From Galactobacter caseinivorans (GTDB lineage Bacteria > Actinomycetota > Actinomycetes > Actinomycetales > Micrococcaceae), in contig NZ_QQXL01000008.1 of assembly GCF_003640665.1 (NCBI RefSeq), positions 62,001-126,000 of the forward strand: a stretch of DNA of 64,000 nucleotides. Direction: 5' to 3'. Made by a program: the position numbers and the translations under genes. Shown piece by piece: positions 23,331 through 32,206 of the stretch; within the stretch, counting starts at the first letter, position 1; each line of letters starts with the position of its first letter. The notes under the pieces are model-generated. The model did no database searches. It saw nothing but the letters and a program-made list of their open reading frames with translations, and had not been told where the DNA came from.

Positions 23331-23873
23331 ATGGCAAGCACACTGCACGCCGCCTCGCCGAGCACCGCGCGGCACCTGCTGATCACCTCCCCACTGGGCA
23401 CGCTCATCCTGGCCGGAGACGGCCAGGCACTCACGGGCGTGTGGTTTGAGGATCACCGCTACTTCCCCACGGACGCGACGCTCGGCGAGCGCGTGGAGCA
23501 GGGCCAGGATCCGGTGCTGGACCGCGCGGCAGAGCAACTCGGCGCGTACCTGGCCGGGGAGCGCGCGGACTTCGACGTGCCCCTGAACCCGGCGGGCACA
23601 CCCAAGCAGAAGCTGGTGTGGCAGATTCTGCGTTCCATCCCGGCCGGGGAGGTCACCAGCTACGGGGCCATCGCGGCGCAGATGGGCAAGCCCAAGGCCG
23701 CGCAGTCCGTGGGGCAGTCGGTGGGGCACAACCCGCTGAGCATCATTGTTCCGTGCCACCGCGTGGTGGGATCAGACGGCGCCATGACGGGCTACGCGGG
23801 CGGGCTGGAGCGCAAGCGGTTCCTGTTGGACCTGGAGGGCTACGACCCGGCGCTGGAGCCGGCGCTGTTCTAG
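23331..23873 (+). CDS. ogt: Methylated-DNA-protein-cysteine methyltransferase
   Basis: A 180-aa suicide repair enzyme that transfers the methyl group from O6-methylguanine to its own cysteine. The active site is IIVPCHRVVGSDG with Cys142, preceded by the DNA-binding helix EVTSYGAIAAQMGKPKAAQSVGQSVGHNPL (arginine finger position replaced by the Q-S-V-G context usual in the family) and followed by GYAGGLERKRFLLDLE. It is co-transcribed with the Ada-AlkA gene and thus part of an inducible alkylation-damage response. Confidence 0.95.
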   Translation: MASTLHAASPSTARHLLITSPLGTLILAGDGQALTGVWFEDHRYFPTDATLGERVEQGQDPVLDRAAEQLGAYLAGERADFDVPLNPAGTPKQKLVWQILRSIPAGEVTSYGAIAAQMGKPKAAQSVGQSVGHNPLSIIVPCHRVVGSDGAMTGYAGGLERKRFLLDLEGYDPALEPALF

Positions 23874-24012
23874 CGAGCCCCGGCCGCCGCGCCAGCTCCG
23901 CACCCGATCAGGGCAGCGACCCATCTCACCTCACGCGACCGCCCGGGATGTGAGCCGCACCGCCGCGCCGCGGCGCCCGCCCGAGTAGCGTTGCTGGCAA
24001 CACCTCAGTAGG

Positions 24013-24046
24013 CGACGCCGCCCGGGAACCTGGGCACGCGGCGTCG
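24013..24046. other. Hairpin between ogt and pta
   Basis: CGACGCCG (24013-24020) pairs with CGGCGTCG (24039-24046), with CCC/GGG extending the stem inside. It lies in the 244-nt gap between ogt and pta, which otherwise shows no gene. It could end the repair operon. The arm shares CGACGCCG with the recurrent intergenic motif. Confidence 0.5.
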
Positions 24047-24117
24047 AGCAGGTGGGAGCCATGCACCGCCCGGCTGCGCGCCTGAGCCGGGTCCGTTTTT
24101 CATTGCAGGGAGAGCAC

Positions 24118-26220
24118 ATGACCCGCGGCCTCTACGTCAGCGCCACCACCGCAGCAGCCGGAAAGTCCCTGATTGTCCTGGGGCTCGGGGACCTGTTGCA
24201 CCGGCGCGCGGACACCGTGGGCTTTTTCCGTCCCATCACCGAGTCCGCGGACCCGGCGCAGGACCCCTCGGCTGGCCTCATGTCCAGCCTCTTTGACCTG
24301 CCGCCGGAGCGCGTGGGCGTGGGCCTGACCCGCGCGGAGGCTCGCGAACTGATGGTCGCCGGGCAAACCGAAGAAATCTACTCGCGCGCGCTGGATGCCT
24401 ACTCACGGGTCGCCGCGAACTCTGACGTGATCATCGTGGAGGGCACGGACCTGACCGGCCACGACTCCACGCACGAGTTTGAGCTCAACGCCCGCCTGGC
24501 CAATCACCTTGGCTGCCACGTGGTGGGTGTGGTGAACGGCGCGGGCAAGTCCGCGCAGGAGGCCGCGGATGATGTGGACGTGGCCCGGGATGGCTTCTAT
24601 GAGGATCACGTCTCGCTGCTGTCCATGATCGTGAACCGCGCGGATCCGGAGACGGTGGATCAGCTGCGCGCCACCGTGCGCCCCGGCCTCTCCGCGCGCA
24701 AGGTCTACGTGGTGCCGGAGCTGCAGGACGTGGTGGCCCCCACGGTGGGCGAGGTGGCCTCCGCGCTGGGCGCGCGCCTGATCGCGGGCACCCCGGCGGA
24801 TGATCGGGACATCCGCCACATCATCGTCGCCGCCATGAATGTGGGCTACCTGCTGGAGCGCTTCGAGTCGGATGACACCTTCCTGGTCACCCCCTCGGAC
24901 CGCACCGACGTGCTCGCCACGGCGGTCGCCGCGAGCCGCACCTCCGGCTTCCCCTCCACCGCGGGCGTCCTGGTCACGGGCCGCCGGCCGGTGGAGGTCT
25001 CCGTGCTTCCGCTCCTAGCCGAGGCCCCCTTCCCCGTGTACGTCACGGACATGGGCACCTTTGAGGCCACGACGCTGGTGGCCAAGGTCCGCGGCGAGCT
25101 CACGACCAACATTCCCCGCAAGACGGCGGCGGCACTGGGGGCTTGGTACCAGGCGGTGGATGAGGAGGAGCTGCTCACCCGCCTGGAGCTCCCGGCGCCA
25201 GAGATGATGACGCCCGTGCGCTTTTTGCACCAGATCGTGGCCACGGCCCGGACCGCGCGCCGCACGGTGGTGCTCCCGGAGGGAGAGGACCTGCGCATCC
25301 TGCGCGCCGCGGAGATCATTGCGCGCCGCGACATCTGCGACCTGATCGTGTTGGGCGGCCCCACGGTCGCCGGCCTGGCCAAGGAGCACGGGATTGACCT
25401 CTCCGGGGTCAGCGTCATTGACCCGGAGCGCGACGCGCGCACGGAACGGTTTGCCGCCGAATACGCGCGGCTGCGCGCCCACAAGGGAGTGACCCTTGAG
25501 CAGGCGCGCGAGCGCATGACCTCGCGCTCCTATTGGGGCACCATGATGGTCCACCTTGGCCTGGCGCACGGCATGGTCTCCGGCGCCGCTCACACCACCG
25601 CGGACACCATCCGCCCCTCGTTGGAGTTCATCAAGACCCGCCCCGGCGTCAAGATTGTCTCCTCGGTCTTCCTCATGTGCCTGCCGGACCGGGTGCTGGT
25701 GTACGGCGACTGCGCGGTGAACCCGAACCCCAACGCGGAGCAGCTCGCGGACATCGCGCTGGCTTCCGCCGCCACCGCCGCGCAGTTTGGCGTCACGCCC
25801 CGCGTGGCCATGCTCTCTTACTCCACCGGCACCTCCGGCACGGGAGAGGACGTGGACCGGGTGCGGCAGGCCACCGAGTTGGTGGACGCCACGCACCCCG
25901 ACTTCCCGGTGGAGGGTCCCATTCAGTACGACGCCGCGGTGGACGCCTCCATCGCCGCCTCCAAGCTGCCCGGTTCCGATGTGGCCGGCCAGGCCACGGT
26001 CTTTGTCTTCCCGGACCTGAACACCGGCAACAACACCTACAAGGCGGTGCAGCAGTCCGCCGGCGCCGTGGCCGTTGGGCCGGTGCTGCAGGGCCTGAAC
26101 AAGGCCATCAACGACCTCTCCCGCGGCTGCACCGTCCAGGACATCGTCAACACGGTGGCCATCACCGCGATCCAGGCGCAGACCCTTTCCCCCTTGCCCG
26201 CCTCATCCCAGGAGTCCTGA
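24118..26220 (+). CDS. pta: Phosphate acetyltransferase, long three-domain form
   Basis: A 700-aa enzyme interconverting acetyl-CoA and acetyl phosphate. Residues 1-215 are the BioD-like P-loop-type domain (LYVSATTAAAGKSLIVLGLGDLL), about 220-370 the DRTGG regulatory domain, and 380-700 the catalytic PTA domain (RTVVLPEGEDLRILRAAEII, SYWGTMMVHLGLAHGMVSGAAHTTADTIRP, MLSYSTGTSGTGEDVDRV, FVFPDLNTGNNTYKAVQQSAGAVAVGPVLQGLNKAINDLSRGC). AGGGAG precedes the ATG at 24118; the longer frame has none. ackA follows after 3 nt, so the two enzymes of the acetate pathway are co-expressed. Confidence 0.97.
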   Translation: MTRGLYVSATTAAAGKSLIVLGLGDLLHRRADTVGFFRPITESADPAQDPSAGLMSSLFDLPPERVGVGLTRAEARELMVAGQTEEIYSRALDAYSRVAANSDVIIVEGTDLTGHDSTHEFELNARLANHLGCHVVGVVNGAGKSAQEAADDVDVARDGFYEDHVSLLSMIVNRADPETVDQLRATVRPGLSARKVYVVPELQDVVAPTVGEVASALGARLIAGTPADDRDIRHIIVAAMNVGYLLERFESDDTFLVTPSDRTDVLATAVAASRTSGFPSTAGVLVTGRRPVEVSVLPLLAEAPFPVYVTDMGTFEATTLVAKVRGELTTNIPRKTAAALGAWYQAVDEEELLTRLELPAPEMMTPVRFLHQIVATARTARRTVVLPEGEDLRILRAAEIIARRDICDLIVLGGPTVAGLAKEHGIDLSGVSVIDPERDARTERFAAEYARLRAHKGVTLEQARERMTSRSYWGTMMVHLGLAHGMVSGAAHTTADTIRPSLEFIKTRPGVKIVSSVFLMCLPDRVLVYGDCAVNPNPNAEQLADIALASAATAAQFGVTPRVAMLSYSTGTSGTGEDVDRVRQATELVDATHPDFPVEGPIQYDAAVDASIAASKLPGSDVAGQATVFVFPDLNTGNNTYKAVQQSAGAVAVGPVLQGLNKAINDLSRGCTVQDIVNTVAITAIQAQTLSPLPASSQES

Positions 26221-26223
26221 ACC

Positions 26224-27384
26224 GTGCGCGTCCTTGTCATCAATTCCGGCTCGTCCTCGCTGAAGTACCAGGTCCGCGAGACGGACAGCGACACCCAGCT
26301 GCTCTCCGGTGTGGTGGAGCAGATTGGCTCCGGAGACGTCCCTGATCACGGCGCGGCGCTTGACCTAGTGGAGGCCGCGCTGGTCGCGGAGCTGGGCCAG
26401 GATCCCGGGCTGGAGGCCGTGGGGCACCGCGTGGTGCACGGCGGCGAGCGCTTTGCCGAGCCCGTGCTGGTCAACTACGAGATCACGCGCGCCATTGAGC
26501 GCCTTGCCCCGCTGGCACCCCTACACAACCCCGCCAACGCCCTTGGCATCCGCGCCATCATGCGTAAGTGGCCCTCGCTGCCGCAGGTCGCGGTCTTTGA
26601 CACGGCCTTTCACCGCACGCTGCCGGAGCACGCGTGGCGCTACGCGGTGCCCAATGAGCTCTACACGGAGCACGGTGTGCGCCGCTACGGATTCCACGGC
26701 ACTTCAGCGGAGTACGTCACCGGCCGCGCGGCGCAGCTGCTGGGGACTCCGGTGCGCGGCTTTGACGGGATCATCTGCCACCTGGGCAACGGCGCCTCCG
26801 TCACGGCCATCAAGGCGGGGCGCAGTGTGGATACGTCCATGGGATACACGCCGCTGGCCGGCCTGGTGATGGGCACGCGCTCCGGCGATGTGGACCCGTC
26901 CATCCTGACCCAGCTCATGATGCGCGGGGAGTACACGGCGCAGGAGTTGGACTCGATGCTCAACCAGGAGTCCGGGCTCAAGGGCATTGCCGGGAGCAAT
27001 GACATGCGCGCGGTGGTTGCGGCCGCGGCCGAAGGGGATGACGAGGCGGAGCTGGCGCTGGCCATGGCCGCGTACCGGCTGCAGAAGTTCATTGGCGGCT
27101 ATCACGTGGCCGTGGGCGGGGCGCAGGCCATCGTCTTCACCGCGGGGATTGGCGAGAACTCCTGGCAGTTCCGCGAGCGGGTCTGCGAGGGCCTTGGCGC
27201 GCTCGGCGTGAGGCTTGACCGGATGGCCAACGTGGAAAAGTCCCGCGAGCCGCGCGTCATTTCCGCTTCGGATTCCGCCATCAAGGTGCTGGTGGTGCCC
27301 ACCGATGAGGAGGGCGCCATCGCGGATCAGACGGCTCAGCTGATCCGGGATTCCGGGGAGCAACAGGCACCGGAGGGCGAGTAA
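26224..27384 (+). CDS. ackA: Acetate kinase
   Basis: A 386-aa ASKHA-fold kinase that makes ATP and acetate from acetyl phosphate. VLVINSGSSSLKYQV is the N-terminal ATP/Asn motif; VGHRVVHGGERF carries the substrate Arg/His; VAVFDTAFHRTLPEHAWRYAVP, RRYGFHGTSAEYVT, GNGASVTAIKAGRSVDTSMGYTPLAGLVMGTRSGDVDP and FTAGIGENSWQFRERV follow in the standard order. The GTG start lies 3 nt after the pta stop. Together with Pta it gives overflow acetate metabolism or acetate assimilation. Confidence 0.97.
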   Translation: MRVLVINSGSSSLKYQVRETDSDTQLLSGVVEQIGSGDVPDHGAALDLVEAALVAELGQDPGLEAVGHRVVHGGERFAEPVLVNYEITRAIERLAPLAPLHNPANALGIRAIMRKWPSLPQVAVFDTAFHRTLPEHAWRYAVPNELYTEHGVRRYGFHGTSAEYVTGRAAQLLGTPVRGFDGIICHLGNGASVTAIKAGRSVDTSMGYTPLAGLVMGTRSGDVDPSILTQLMMRGEYTAQELDSMLNQESGLKGIAGSNDMRAVVAAAAEGDDEAELALAMAAYRLQKFIGGYHVAVGGAQAIVFTAGIGENSWQFRERVCEGLGALGVRLDRMANVEKSREPRVISASDSAIKVLVVPTDEEGAIADQTAQLIRDSGEQQAPEGE

Positions 27385-27456
27385 CAGAAGGCCTCACGGC
27401 GTGGCGTGAGAAGTGGGGTCTGCGCAACCGGCCTTGTTTACGGCAAGATGTGCACT

Positions 27457-29175
27457 ATGACTCACGCCACACCCGAGGCCTCCTCCGCGCAGTCGGAGCC
27501 CAAGCCGCTGCTCAGCGTCCGCGACCTCTCCATCTCCTTCCGCACCCAGCACGGGACCGTGGAAGCGGTGCAGGGGGCCTCCCTCACCCTGAATCAGGGC
27601 AAGACCCTGGCCATTGTGGGTGAGTCCGGTTCCGGCAAGTCCACCACCGCCATGGCGATCATCGGCCTGCTCCCGGACAACGGCACCATCACGTCCGGCT
27701 CCATCGACTTTGATGGCAAGGACCTGGCCACGTTCTCAGATAAGCAGTATCGCGGCGTGCGCGGGCGCCAGATTGGCCTGGTCCCACAGGACCCCATGTC
27801 CAATCTGAACCCGGTCACGCGCATTGGCGATCAGATCGCGGAGACGCTGCTGGTCAACAAGATGGCCGGCCGCGGGGACGTGGAGAAGCAGGTGCTGGAT
27901 GTGATGTCCCGCGCCGGCATCCCGGACCCGGCCACCAAGGTGAAGTCCTACCCGCATGAGCTCTCCGGCGGCCTGCGCCAGCGCGTGCTCATCGCCATTG
28001 GCCTGGCCTGCAAGCCGCGCCTGCTCATCGCGGATGAGCCCACCTCCGCCCTGGACGTCACGGTCCAGCGCGTGATCCTGGACCAGATTGATCAGATGAC
28101 CACGGAGCTTGGCACCTCCATCTTGCTCATCACCCACGACCTTGGGCTGGCCGCCGAGCGCGCCTCGGATGTGGTGGTGATGCACCGTGGCCGGATCGTG
28201 GAGCAGGGTTCCGCCCGCCAGATCCTGGAGGACCCGCAGGATCCGTACACGCAGGCGCTCGTGAAGGCCGCGCCGTCCGTCGCCGCGATCCGCCAGGCGC
28301 CGGGTGCCTACACGGCCCCGCTGGATGAGCGCGAGGAGACCGCGCAGGAGGAGGCCCCGGCTGAGGCTCCCTCCAACCTGGTGGAGCTGCACAACCTCAC
28401 CAAGATCTATCCGGTGCGCGGCAAGCGGGGCGAGGATTTCTACGCCGCTAAGGACGTGTCCCTGGACATCCCGCGCGGCTCCACGGTGGCGATTGTGGGC
28501 GAGTCCGGCTCCGGCAAGACCACCACTGCGCGCATGCTGCTTGGCCTCATTGAGCCCACCTCCGGGTCCATGGTCTTTGACGGCAAGGACCTGCTCAAGC
28601 TCTCCAAGGCGGACCGCAAGGACTTCCGCCGCCGCGTGCAGCCGGTCTTCCAGGACCCGTACTCCTCGCTGAATCCCATGTTCACCATTGGGCGGATCAT
28701 CCAGGAGCCCATGGACGCCTACAAGATCGGCACACCCGCCAGCCGCCGTGCCCGCACCAAGGAGCTCATGGAGCAGGTCTCGTTGCCGGTTTCCATGCTG
28801 CGCCGCTACCCCTCGGAGCTCTCCGGCGGCCAGCGCCAGCGCGTGGCCATTGCCCGCGCCCTGGCCCTTGAACCGGAACTGATCGTCTGTGATGAGCCGG
28901 TCTCCGCGCTGGACGTGTTGGTCCAGGCCCAGATCCTGAAGTTGCTTGGCAACCTGCAGGCGGAGCGTGGACTCTCCTACCTCTTCATCTCCCACGACCT
29001 GGCTGTGGTCCGGCTCATCTCCGATTTCGTCTGCGTCATGAAGAACGGCGAGCTGGTGGAGGCGGCCTCCTCCGAGGAGATCTTCACCAACCCGCGCCAC
29101 CCGTACACGCGCAAGCTCCTGGGCTCCATCCCCGGCAACGAGCTGGGCATCGAGAAGGACCCCGAGGCCGCCTAG
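27457..29175 (+). CDS. Peptide ABC transporter ATPase, DppD-DppF fused in one chain
   Basis: A 572-aa protein with two complete ABC domains. N-terminal half: Walker [11 protein letters not shown], signature LSGGLRQRV, Walker [13 protein letters not shown], with the oligopeptide-ATPase C-terminal segment [12 protein letters not shown]-terminal half: [31 protein letters not shown] and [13 protein letters not shown]. Such fusions serve dipeptide, oligopeptide or nickel importers. The matching permeases and binding protein (32207-35971) lie 3 kb away on the opposite strand. There is no clear ribosome site before the ATG at 27457; an upstream extension is unlikely because the codon pattern breaks. 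Confidence 0.93.
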   Translation: MTHATPEASSAQSEPKPLLSVRDLSISFRTQHGTVEAVQGASLTLNQGKTLAIVGESGSGKSTTAMAIIGLLPDNGTITSGSIDFDGKDLATFSDKQYRGVRGRQIGLVPQDPMSNLNPVTRIGDQIAETLLVNKMAGRGDVEKQVLDVMSRAGIPDPATKVKSYPHELSGGLRQRVLIAIGLACKPRLLIADEPTSALDVTVQRVILDQIDQMTTELGTSILLITHDLGLAAERASDVVVMHRGRIVEQGSARQILEDPQDPYTQALVKAAPSVAAIRQAPGAYTAPLDEREETAQEEAPAEAPSNLVELHNLTKIYPVRGKRGEDFYAAKDVSLDIPRGSTVAIVGESGSGKTTTARMLLGLIEPTSGSMVFDGKDLLKLSKADRKDFRRRVQPVFQDPYSSLNPMFTIGRIIQEPMDAYKIGTPASRRARTKELMEQVSLPVSMLRRYPSELSGGQRQRVAIARALALEPELIVCDEPVSALDVLVQAQILKLLGNLQAERGLSYLFISHDLAVVRLISDFVCVMKNGELVEAASSEEIFTNPRHPYTRKLLGSIPGNELGIEKDPEAA

Positions 29176-29223
29176 CGCGCTCCCCGGTGGTGTCCTGCAA
29201 CGTGCGGCCCGGAGGTTGATGTC

Positions 29224-30270
29224 ATGAAGACGCCCGAGTCGGTGCGCACGGAATCCACGGCGGCGCTGATGCTCGGCGGCATCGGCGTGGTGGGCTTGGG
29301 TGCCATGGGTGAGCCCATGGCCCGGCACCTGTTGGCCGCGCACGGCGCGCTGCACCTGGCCGGGCGCACGCCGCGGCCACAGCTGGTGGCCGCGGGTGCC
29401 ACCTGGCACGCCACGTATCGCGAGTTGGGTGCCAGCGTGGGGGCGTTGTTGCTGATGCTTCCGGATCTGCCGCAGGCCCGCGAGGTGCTTTTTGGCGCCG
29501 ACTCGGCGGACACTGGCGCGGCTGAGACGGTAGGCGCCTCCCAGATCCTGCCCGACGGCGTTCTGGCCGGCGCACTGGAACGCGACGGTGAGCTGCTGGT
29601 TCTGCTGGGCTCCACCTCCTCCGCGCCCGGCGTCCGGCGCCTGGGGGCCGAGCTGGAGGCTGCCACCGGCGGCCGGGTGCGGCTCGTGGATGCGCCCGTC
29701 TCCGGCGGGGAGGATGGCGCCATCGAGGGCACCCTGTCCATCATGATGGGCGGTGGCGAGGTGGATTGCGGGCACGCCGAGTCGGTCCTGTCCGCCTGCG
29801 GATCGCCGGTGCGCCTGGGCCCCTTGGGGGCGGGCCAGGTGGCCAAGGCCTGCAACCAGCTGGTGGTCTCCGCAACCATTTTGGCTCTCGGGGAGGCCAC
29901 GGTGTTGGCCGAGCGCTCGGGGCTGGATGCCGGCGCCATGTGGGATCTGCTGGAGGGTGGCTACGCGGGCTCCCGCCTGCTCAACACCCGCAAGCAGCGC
30001 CTGGTGGAGCACAACGACTCCCCCTCAGGCGCCGCCAAATATCTCCTCAAGGATCTGCGCTGCGCCGGCGAGGTGGCTCAGGCCACCGGAACCGACGCGC
30101 CCCTCTTGCCCGTGCTGGAGCGGACCTTCTCCCGGATCGTGGAGGCCGGGCTCGGTGAGCGGGACATGTCGGTCACCCGGCGCTACGTGGAGGAACGCTC
30201 CGGCTCACCCCGCACGCCAGGTATCGAGTCCCCAAAATCCGGCGTTAGAATAGCGCAAAACGACGAATAA
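29224..30270 (+). CDS. NAD(P)-dependent beta-hydroxyacid dehydrogenase (3-hydroxyisobutyrate dehydrogenase-like)
   Basis: A 348-aa oxidoreductase of the HIBADH/tartronate semialdehyde reductase family. Residues 15-35 hold the dinucleotide loop GGIGVVGLGAMGEPMARHLL; DAPVSGGEDGAIEGTLSIMMGG is the substrate-binding motif and GAGQVAKACNQLVV carries the catalytic Lys. The C-terminal all-helical domain is present, followed by about 35 extra polar residues (SGSPRTPGIESPKS) not typical of the family. Its substrate is unknown; no valine or glycerate pathway genes are adjacent. Confidence 0.88.
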   Translation: MKTPESVRTESTAALMLGGIGVVGLGAMGEPMARHLLAAHGALHLAGRTPRPQLVAAGATWHATYRELGASVGALLLMLPDLPQAREVLFGADSADTGAAETVGASQILPDGVLAGALERDGELLVLLGSTSSAPGVRRLGAELEAATGGRVRLVDAPVSGGEDGAIEGTLSIMMGGGEVDCGHAESVLSACGSPVRLGPLGAGQVAKACNQLVVSATILALGEATVLAERSGLDAGAMWDLLEGGYAGSRLLNTRKQRLVEHNDSPSGAAKYLLKDLRCAGEVAQATGTDAPLLPVLERTFSRIVEAGLGERDMSVTRRYVEERSGSPRTPGIESPKSGVRIAQNDE

Positions 30271-30343
30271 ACCCGACGCCTGCGCGCCCGGCTGGCCCCC
30301 ACGCCGTCGAGCAGCGCCGCCGGAGCACAGCATGAGGGGACAC

Positions 30344-30739
30344 ATGCCACAGCACAGCGCCACCCGCCGCAGGGCCTCCACCGCCGTCTCCGTCGGGGTC
30401 ACCGCGGTGCTCGCGACCACCCTGGCCGGGTGCGCCAACGACGACTCCACGCCGAAGGCGGACTACGCCAAGATTTGCCGCGAGGAGTCCACGCAGTTGC
30501 GCGTGGAGGATGAGAAGTGCAACGGATCCGGCGGGCACGGCCACGGCTACGTCCCGTACTTCCTTCTCCTGGGCGCGGGCCGCACCACCATTCCGGCGGT
30601 CGGGACCAAGACCATGGGCGGCACCACCACCATCCCTGCCGGCAAGAGCTCCACCAGCGTGGACCGGAAGGGCAAGACTTTTTCCGGCACGTCCCGCGGC
30701 GGCTTTGGCGGCTCAGGCAAAGGTGGCTTCGGAGGGTGA
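30344..30739 (+). CDS. Small YgiB-like (DUF1190-type) lipoprotein
   Basis: A 131-aa predicted lipoprotein. ATG at 30344 is preceded by GAGGGG; the signal runs to lipobox LAGC with Cys30. The mature part has two more cysteines (ICREESTQLRVEDEKC), a Gly/His turn followed by YVPYFLLLG, a Thr-rich segment and a C-terminal RGGFGGSGKGGFGG. Escherichia coli YgiB (DUF1190) likewise is a lipoprotein with a Cys pair, a central hydrophobic/Gly stretch, Thr-rich part and terminal RGGFG, and is also encoded just before a YgiC-type ATP-grasp protein. The assignment rests on this layout more than on close identity. Confidence 0.65.
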   Translation: MPQHSATRRRASTAVSVGVTAVLATTLAGCANDDSTPKADYAKICREESTQLRVEDEKCNGSGGHGHGYVPYFLLLGAGRTTIPAVGTKTMGGTTTIPAGKSSTSVDRKGKTFSGTSRGGFGGSGKGGFGG

Positions 30740-32076
30740 AGCGGCTCGAGTTCACGGCTCGCCCGGGTTGGCGGGAGCGCATCAACGCCTCCGGGCTGAT
30801 CTACTCCGAGAGTCACAAGCCAGGCGTTGGCGCGGTGGAGTATTGGAACGACGCCGCGGCGTACGTGTTCACGCTGGCCGAGGTGGAGGCGCTGGAGGCG
30901 CAGACCGAGGAGCTGCACCGCATGTGCCTGGAGGCGGCCGCCTACATGGCCACCGGCGCGCTGGGCACCCTGGGCTTGAGCGAGGGCGGCTTTGAGCTGG
31001 CCAAGCGCTCCTGGCAGGAGTACGACGGCGCAACCGGCGCCCGCGAGCAGGATGTGTACGCGCGCTTTGATCTGGCCTACGCCGGGGACGGCTCCCCGGC
31101 CAAGATGCTGGAGTACAACGGCGACACCCCCACGGGCCTGATCGAGGCCGCCATCACGCAGTGGGATTGGTTGCAGGATCGCACGGCCTCCGGCGAGCTG
31201 GCACGGCTCAGCGCCGGGAAACTCTCCACCGGGTCCGGGGTATGGGACCAGTGGAATGGCATCTACGACGCGCTGATCGCTCGATGGGAGACGCAGCTGG
31301 CGGCTTCGGTCGCGGCTGGAACCGGCACGCGCCTGTTTTATGGCTACTCGGCCCAGGATTCCTCCGGCGAGGACTGGAACACCGTGGCCGTCATGGCGGA
31401 GATGGCGCAGAAGGCCGGCTGGCGCACCACCTCCATCGAGATGGAGCAGCTGGGCTGGGACTTTGGCGCGCACGAATTTGTGGGTCAGCCAGAGAATCCC
31501 ATGTACGCGGACGAGCCCTTCCGGCCCATCCTGGCGGATGGCACGGTGCAGCCGCGGATCCGCAACATCTTTAAGCTTTACCCCTGGGAGGACATCATGT
31601 CCGGGGAGCAGGGGGACCACTTTGGGCAGCTGTTGCTGGACTACCCTGGCGTGATTCCGCACTGGATTGAGCCGCCATGGAAGATGTTCCTCTCCAACAA
31701 GCTGCTGCTCGTGGCCCTCTGGCACCTCTTCCCGAACCATCCCAACCTGCTGCCCGCCTACGCGGACGGCCCGCACGGCATGAGCGACTACGTGATCAAG
31801 CCGGTCTTTGGGCGCGAGGGCGACGGCATCAAGATCGTTCGCGGCGGCACCACGCAGGCCAATGGCGAGGAGTATCGCCGGGCCGGGCGCGGCAACGAGC
31901 GCGTGTTCCAGCAGTACCACGAGCTGCCCAACTTCCCCGGCTCGGCGGGCCCCAATCACCCGGTCCTGGGGAGCTGGGTGGTGAACCAGGAGGCGTTTGG
32001 CGTGGGCATCCGGGAGTCCGACGGTCCCATCACGGACTACTTCTGCCGCTTTGCCCCCAACCTCATCGAACCGTAG
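30736..32076 (+). CDS. Glutathionylspermidine synthase-like ATP-grasp protein (YgiC family)
   Basis: A 446-aa protein of the GSP_synth family: RINASGLIYSESHKPGVGAVEYWNDAAAYVFT at the N-terminus, DVYARFDLAYAGDGSPAKMLEYNGDTPTGLIEAAITQWDW, and the ATP-grasp core (YVIKPVFGREGDGIKIV, LGSWVVNQEAFGVGIRESDGPITDYFCRFAPNLI). It lacks the amidase domain of bifunctional GspSA and is the size of YgiC/YjfC, whose products are unknown peptide-bond-forming reactions. The GTG start overlaps the stop of the YgiB-like lipoprotein gene (GTGA), so the two are coupled. A carboxylate-amine ligase acting on an envelope or polyamine substrate is a reasonable guess only. Confidence 0.88.
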   Translation: MKRLEFTARPGWRERINASGLIYSESHKPGVGAVEYWNDAAAYVFTLAEVEALEAQTEELHRMCLEAAAYMATGALGTLGLSEGGFELAKRSWQEYDGATGAREQDVYARFDLAYAGDGSPAKMLEYNGDTPTGLIEAAITQWDWLQDRTASGELARLSAGKLSTGSGVWDQWNGIYDALIARWETQLAASVAAGTGTRLFYGYSAQDSSGEDWNTVAVMAEMAQKAGWRTTSIEMEQLGWDFGAHEFVGQPENPMYADEPFRPILADGTVQPRIRNIFKLYPWEDIMSGEQGDHFGQLLLDYPGVIPHWIEPPWKMFLSNKLLLVALWHLFPNHPNLLPAYADGPHGMSDYVIKPVFGREGDGIKIVRGGTTQANGEEYRRAGRGNERVFQQYHELPNFPGSAGPNHPVLGSWVVNQEAFGVGIRESDGPITDYFCRFAPNLIEP

Positions 32077-32130
32077 GGGCGGTCCGCGCACCCGCCGGCC
32101 GCAACCGGCCACACCCGGCCACACAGCAAA

Positions 32131-32172
32131 GGCGCCCGACGCCGCGAACGTGAGTCCGCGGCGTCGGGCACC
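32131..32172. terminator. Bidirectional terminator between the YgiC-like gene and the peptide transporter
   Basis: GGCGCCCGACGCCGCG (32131-32146) pairs with CGCGGCGTCGGGCACC (32157-32172), 15 of 16 positions, with a 10-nt loop, between two convergent genes. The arms contain the recurrent 13-mer GCCCGACGCCGCG. Confidence 0.8.
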
Positions 32173-32206
32173 TTGGTGTGCGCTTGGCAGCGCTAGCTCA
32201 GCACCG

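Noticed and set aside
27736-30012. 750-codon minus-strand open frame
   Set aside because: Shadow of the DppDF fusion and dehydrogenase genes, whose motifs are complete on the plus strand.
30736-32076. Bifunctional glutathionylspermidine synthetase/amidase
   Set aside because: Only the ATP-grasp half is present; the N-terminal CHAP-type amidase domain is missing, as in YgiC.
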